Below, piece by piece: positions 10,825-12,334 of a DNA stretch of 12,334 nucleotides. The stretch lies in NCBI GenBank assembly GCA_030691985.1, contig JAUYDB010000169.1, forward strand, positions 1-12,334, read 5' to 3'. The notes below the pieces were generated by a model. That model made no database searches, was not told the DNA's origin, and saw nothing but the letters and a program-made list of their open reading frames with translations. The DNA is from Candidatus Omnitrophota bacterium (lineage in GTDB: Bacteria > Omnitrophota > Gorgyraeia > 2-01-FULL-45-10). Each line of letters opens with the position of its first letter. Position 1 is the first letter of the stretch. The position numbers and the translations under genes are program-made.

Positions 10825-12334
10825 GAAATACAGCAGCAGCTTGATTCGGGAGTTATATATACCCACCCCTATCCCTCGATCAAACATCTGTTCGATACGA
10901 ATGACGCATTCATAGTGAAAACTCTCAGGGCCGCCGGCATAGCCATAAAAGAAGGGGCCAGGCCATACGATAAGGTTGAGCTTACGTACATTTCAAAGAG
11001 CGAAGACGCCTTTATATATAAGGTTGCCCTGTTTACCAAAGACGGACTGAATTTTGCGGAATTTGCCGCAGCCGTAGGGATTGCGAGCCGGGAGCAGGAA
11101 GTAAAAGCGGCTGTGCGGGAAGGCGCGCATAGCATGAGGAAAGAATTTGACAATCTCAATAATATGCATCGCGTCCTTCCGCATAATGTCATAGAGCCCT
11201 ATGCCTACGCAGAGGCGCGCCCTGACGGGACAGGCCCCGCTTATCCGATATACAGCATGAGATATATTACAGGTTACGATGGCGCTTATGTCAAAGAAAC
11301 CATAAAGAGGCTGGAGGATATCCATAGCCCTCAAACGCTTGTGGAAAAGTACGGTCTGGCCGGGAAGCGCCTGAAAGACGAAGCTAAAATCAAGCTGATT
11401 AGAGAAGCCGTTGAAATACTCTCCGGCCGCCGCACAGCCGATGTTGAGGCAATCTCTATCATATCGGGTTTAAGCACGCACCAGATTTATAAATTAGATC
11501 ATAAGGAAAAGATATTAGAAACATTAGGTGTTGTGATGTTTAAGGATGCCCGATCTCGATCGGACATATATGTAGAAAAGGTGATTAGTGAGCGCGTGCC
11601 GGCAATTGAAGAAGCTCTTACAGGACTGGAAAAGGATAGGAGCGTGATCATCGATATGACTAAACTGGCCGCCGCCATGGTTAACAACCCTGAAAAACCT
11701 TATCGTATCAGCCATGGAGATCTTGGAGAATGGATTAAACATCATTCTGGTGACTCCCGGGTAAAGGAGGTTCAGGAAAGGATCTTTAGGACGACCATGC
11801 CGGGGCGAATTCAGTCGGCAATTAACGATTTGCGCGCGCAAAAGAGACGAATTACCGATAAAGCCGTCAGGGATTTGGTTGTATCCGGCGGTATTGAAAA
11901 GGCGCGCTACGGCAGCTGGAAAACCAAAAATGACGATAAGCATATAGCATATCTGCGGGTTGAAGAGATAGATGGGCTGTTGGAAAAATTAAAAAGCGTT
12001 GAAGTCAGCGCCGATACAGATGTAAGGACATTGGCCGAAGCGGTCAGGATTGAAAATTGGCTGGAGACTTTAACTAAAATCGCCGGATTTGCGCAGCAAG
12101 ATATCGTTGAATATAGGGAGAGGCTGGAGCGGATAATTTTAACCGGCGAGAAAAGGGTTAAGCGCTTAGTAAAGGAGAGGGAGGAGCGGATAGGCGCGCA
12201 GGCCGCGAAAATTGAACAGCTGATAGAAGGTATTGGCCGGATAAGACTCAATGCCGGCATGGATGTGGAAACGCTGCCCGAGGCAGATGAGATCAATCAA
12301 CTGATAGCAGGATTAAGTGAATATGGCGACCCTG
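10825..12334 (+). CDS. Same-frame continuation after the TAG, 3'-partial
   Basis: Directly after TAG 10822-10824 the same frame is open for 503 codons to the window end, with no second stop. The protein is charged and helical, with the same Ile-ATA/Arg-AGG usage as the giant gene. The part up to about 11330 has a weak kinase N-lobe look. About 11340-11520 and 11780-11900 hold short helix-turn-helix-like stretches, and 11960-12330 is a Lys/Glu-rich, coiled-coil-like helix. The first possible starts are GTG 10915 and ATG 11134. Neither has a Shine-Dalgarno sequence, and both would cut into sequence that reads as domain. I therefore read this as the C-terminal part of the upstream protein separated by one amber codon. 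A separate gene using GTG 10915 is the alternative. The coordinates mark the open frame rather than a proven start. Confidence 0.7.
10867..11330 (+). other. Possible protein-kinase/APH-like N-lobe domain
   Basis: A stretch of beta-like segments (VELTYISKS, AFIYKVALFT) is followed by a helix carrying an acidic residue in MRKEFDNLNNMHRVLP. Next comes NVIEPYAYAEARPDG and then YSMRYITGYDG. This order resembles the N-lobe and hinge of aminoglycoside-phosphotransferase or protein-kinase folds: a glutamate helix, a 'P..Y' strand, then a hinge ending in G. No catalytic loop (HxD/DFG type) was found afterwards, so any kinase relation would be to a degenerate or partial fold. This is inference from pattern only. 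Confidence 0.25.

Noticed and set aside
10869..11334. Minus-strand open frames after the TAG
   Set aside because: They overlap a convincing plus-strand protein and read as shadow, with no ribosome site or motif.

Overview
The window is almost entirely one reading frame. Frame 1 on the plus strand is open from base 1 to a TAG at 10822-10824, at least 3,607 codons. The first base is already inside the gene, so its true start lies upstream. After that single TAG the same frame is open again to the last base (10825-12334) and still looks like protein. A multi-kilobase protein built from duplicated membrane, helical and beta-grasp modules, joined by palindromic-repeat linkers, fits the giant proteins reported from Omnitrophota (formerly OP3). 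Heavy use of ATA (Ile) and AGG/AGA (Arg) codons and the small antisense toxin-antitoxin genes agree with that. The assignment is an inference; no rRNA or marker gene is present.

Layout of the giant frame: (i) 1-170, a hydrophobic stretch; (ii) 274-1920, a long charged helical/coiled-coil region; (iii) 1924-2157, a beta-grasp-like domain; (iv) 2167-2580 and 3070-3480, two near-identical membrane modules resembling degenerate CPBP/CAAX-type proteases; (v) 3500-4610, a helical region ending in a helix-hairpin-helix motif; (vi) 4774-5550, an unrecognised alpha/beta domain; (vii) 5559-6415, module A (membrane segment, Pro-rich linker, HEAT-like helices, membrane segment); (viii) 6457-8450, a broken then a full TPR-like region with an antisense toxin-antitoxin cassette between them; (ix) 8653-8913, a second, ThiS/MoaD-like beta-grasp domain; (x) 9087-9430, a decayed antisense toxin-antitoxin locus; (xi) 9467-10517, module B, a second copy of A; (xii) 10520-10824, a C-terminal stretch ending in an inverted-repeat-rich segment that contains the TAG.

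Three loci read on the minus strand inside this frame: a conserved small protein (2710-2958); an intact DUF433/DUF5615 antitoxin-toxin pair with its own promoter and ribosome site (6649-7308); and a wrecked antitoxin/PIN-toxin pair in which the antitoxin runs into the last 30 codons of the toxin (9087-9426). The plus frame stays open across all three, so the giant protein appears to contain the antisense translation of inserted genes.

Two short repeat families mark the module borders, always in the same orientation and reading phase. One gives SGDVPQRDT-type linkers and the other RDGSAAQPG-type linkers. The overall picture is a giant gene growing by in-frame duplication and by insertion of stop-free mobile DNA, possibly split recently by one stop codon. 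No cellular function can be assigned to the giant protein from sequence alone.
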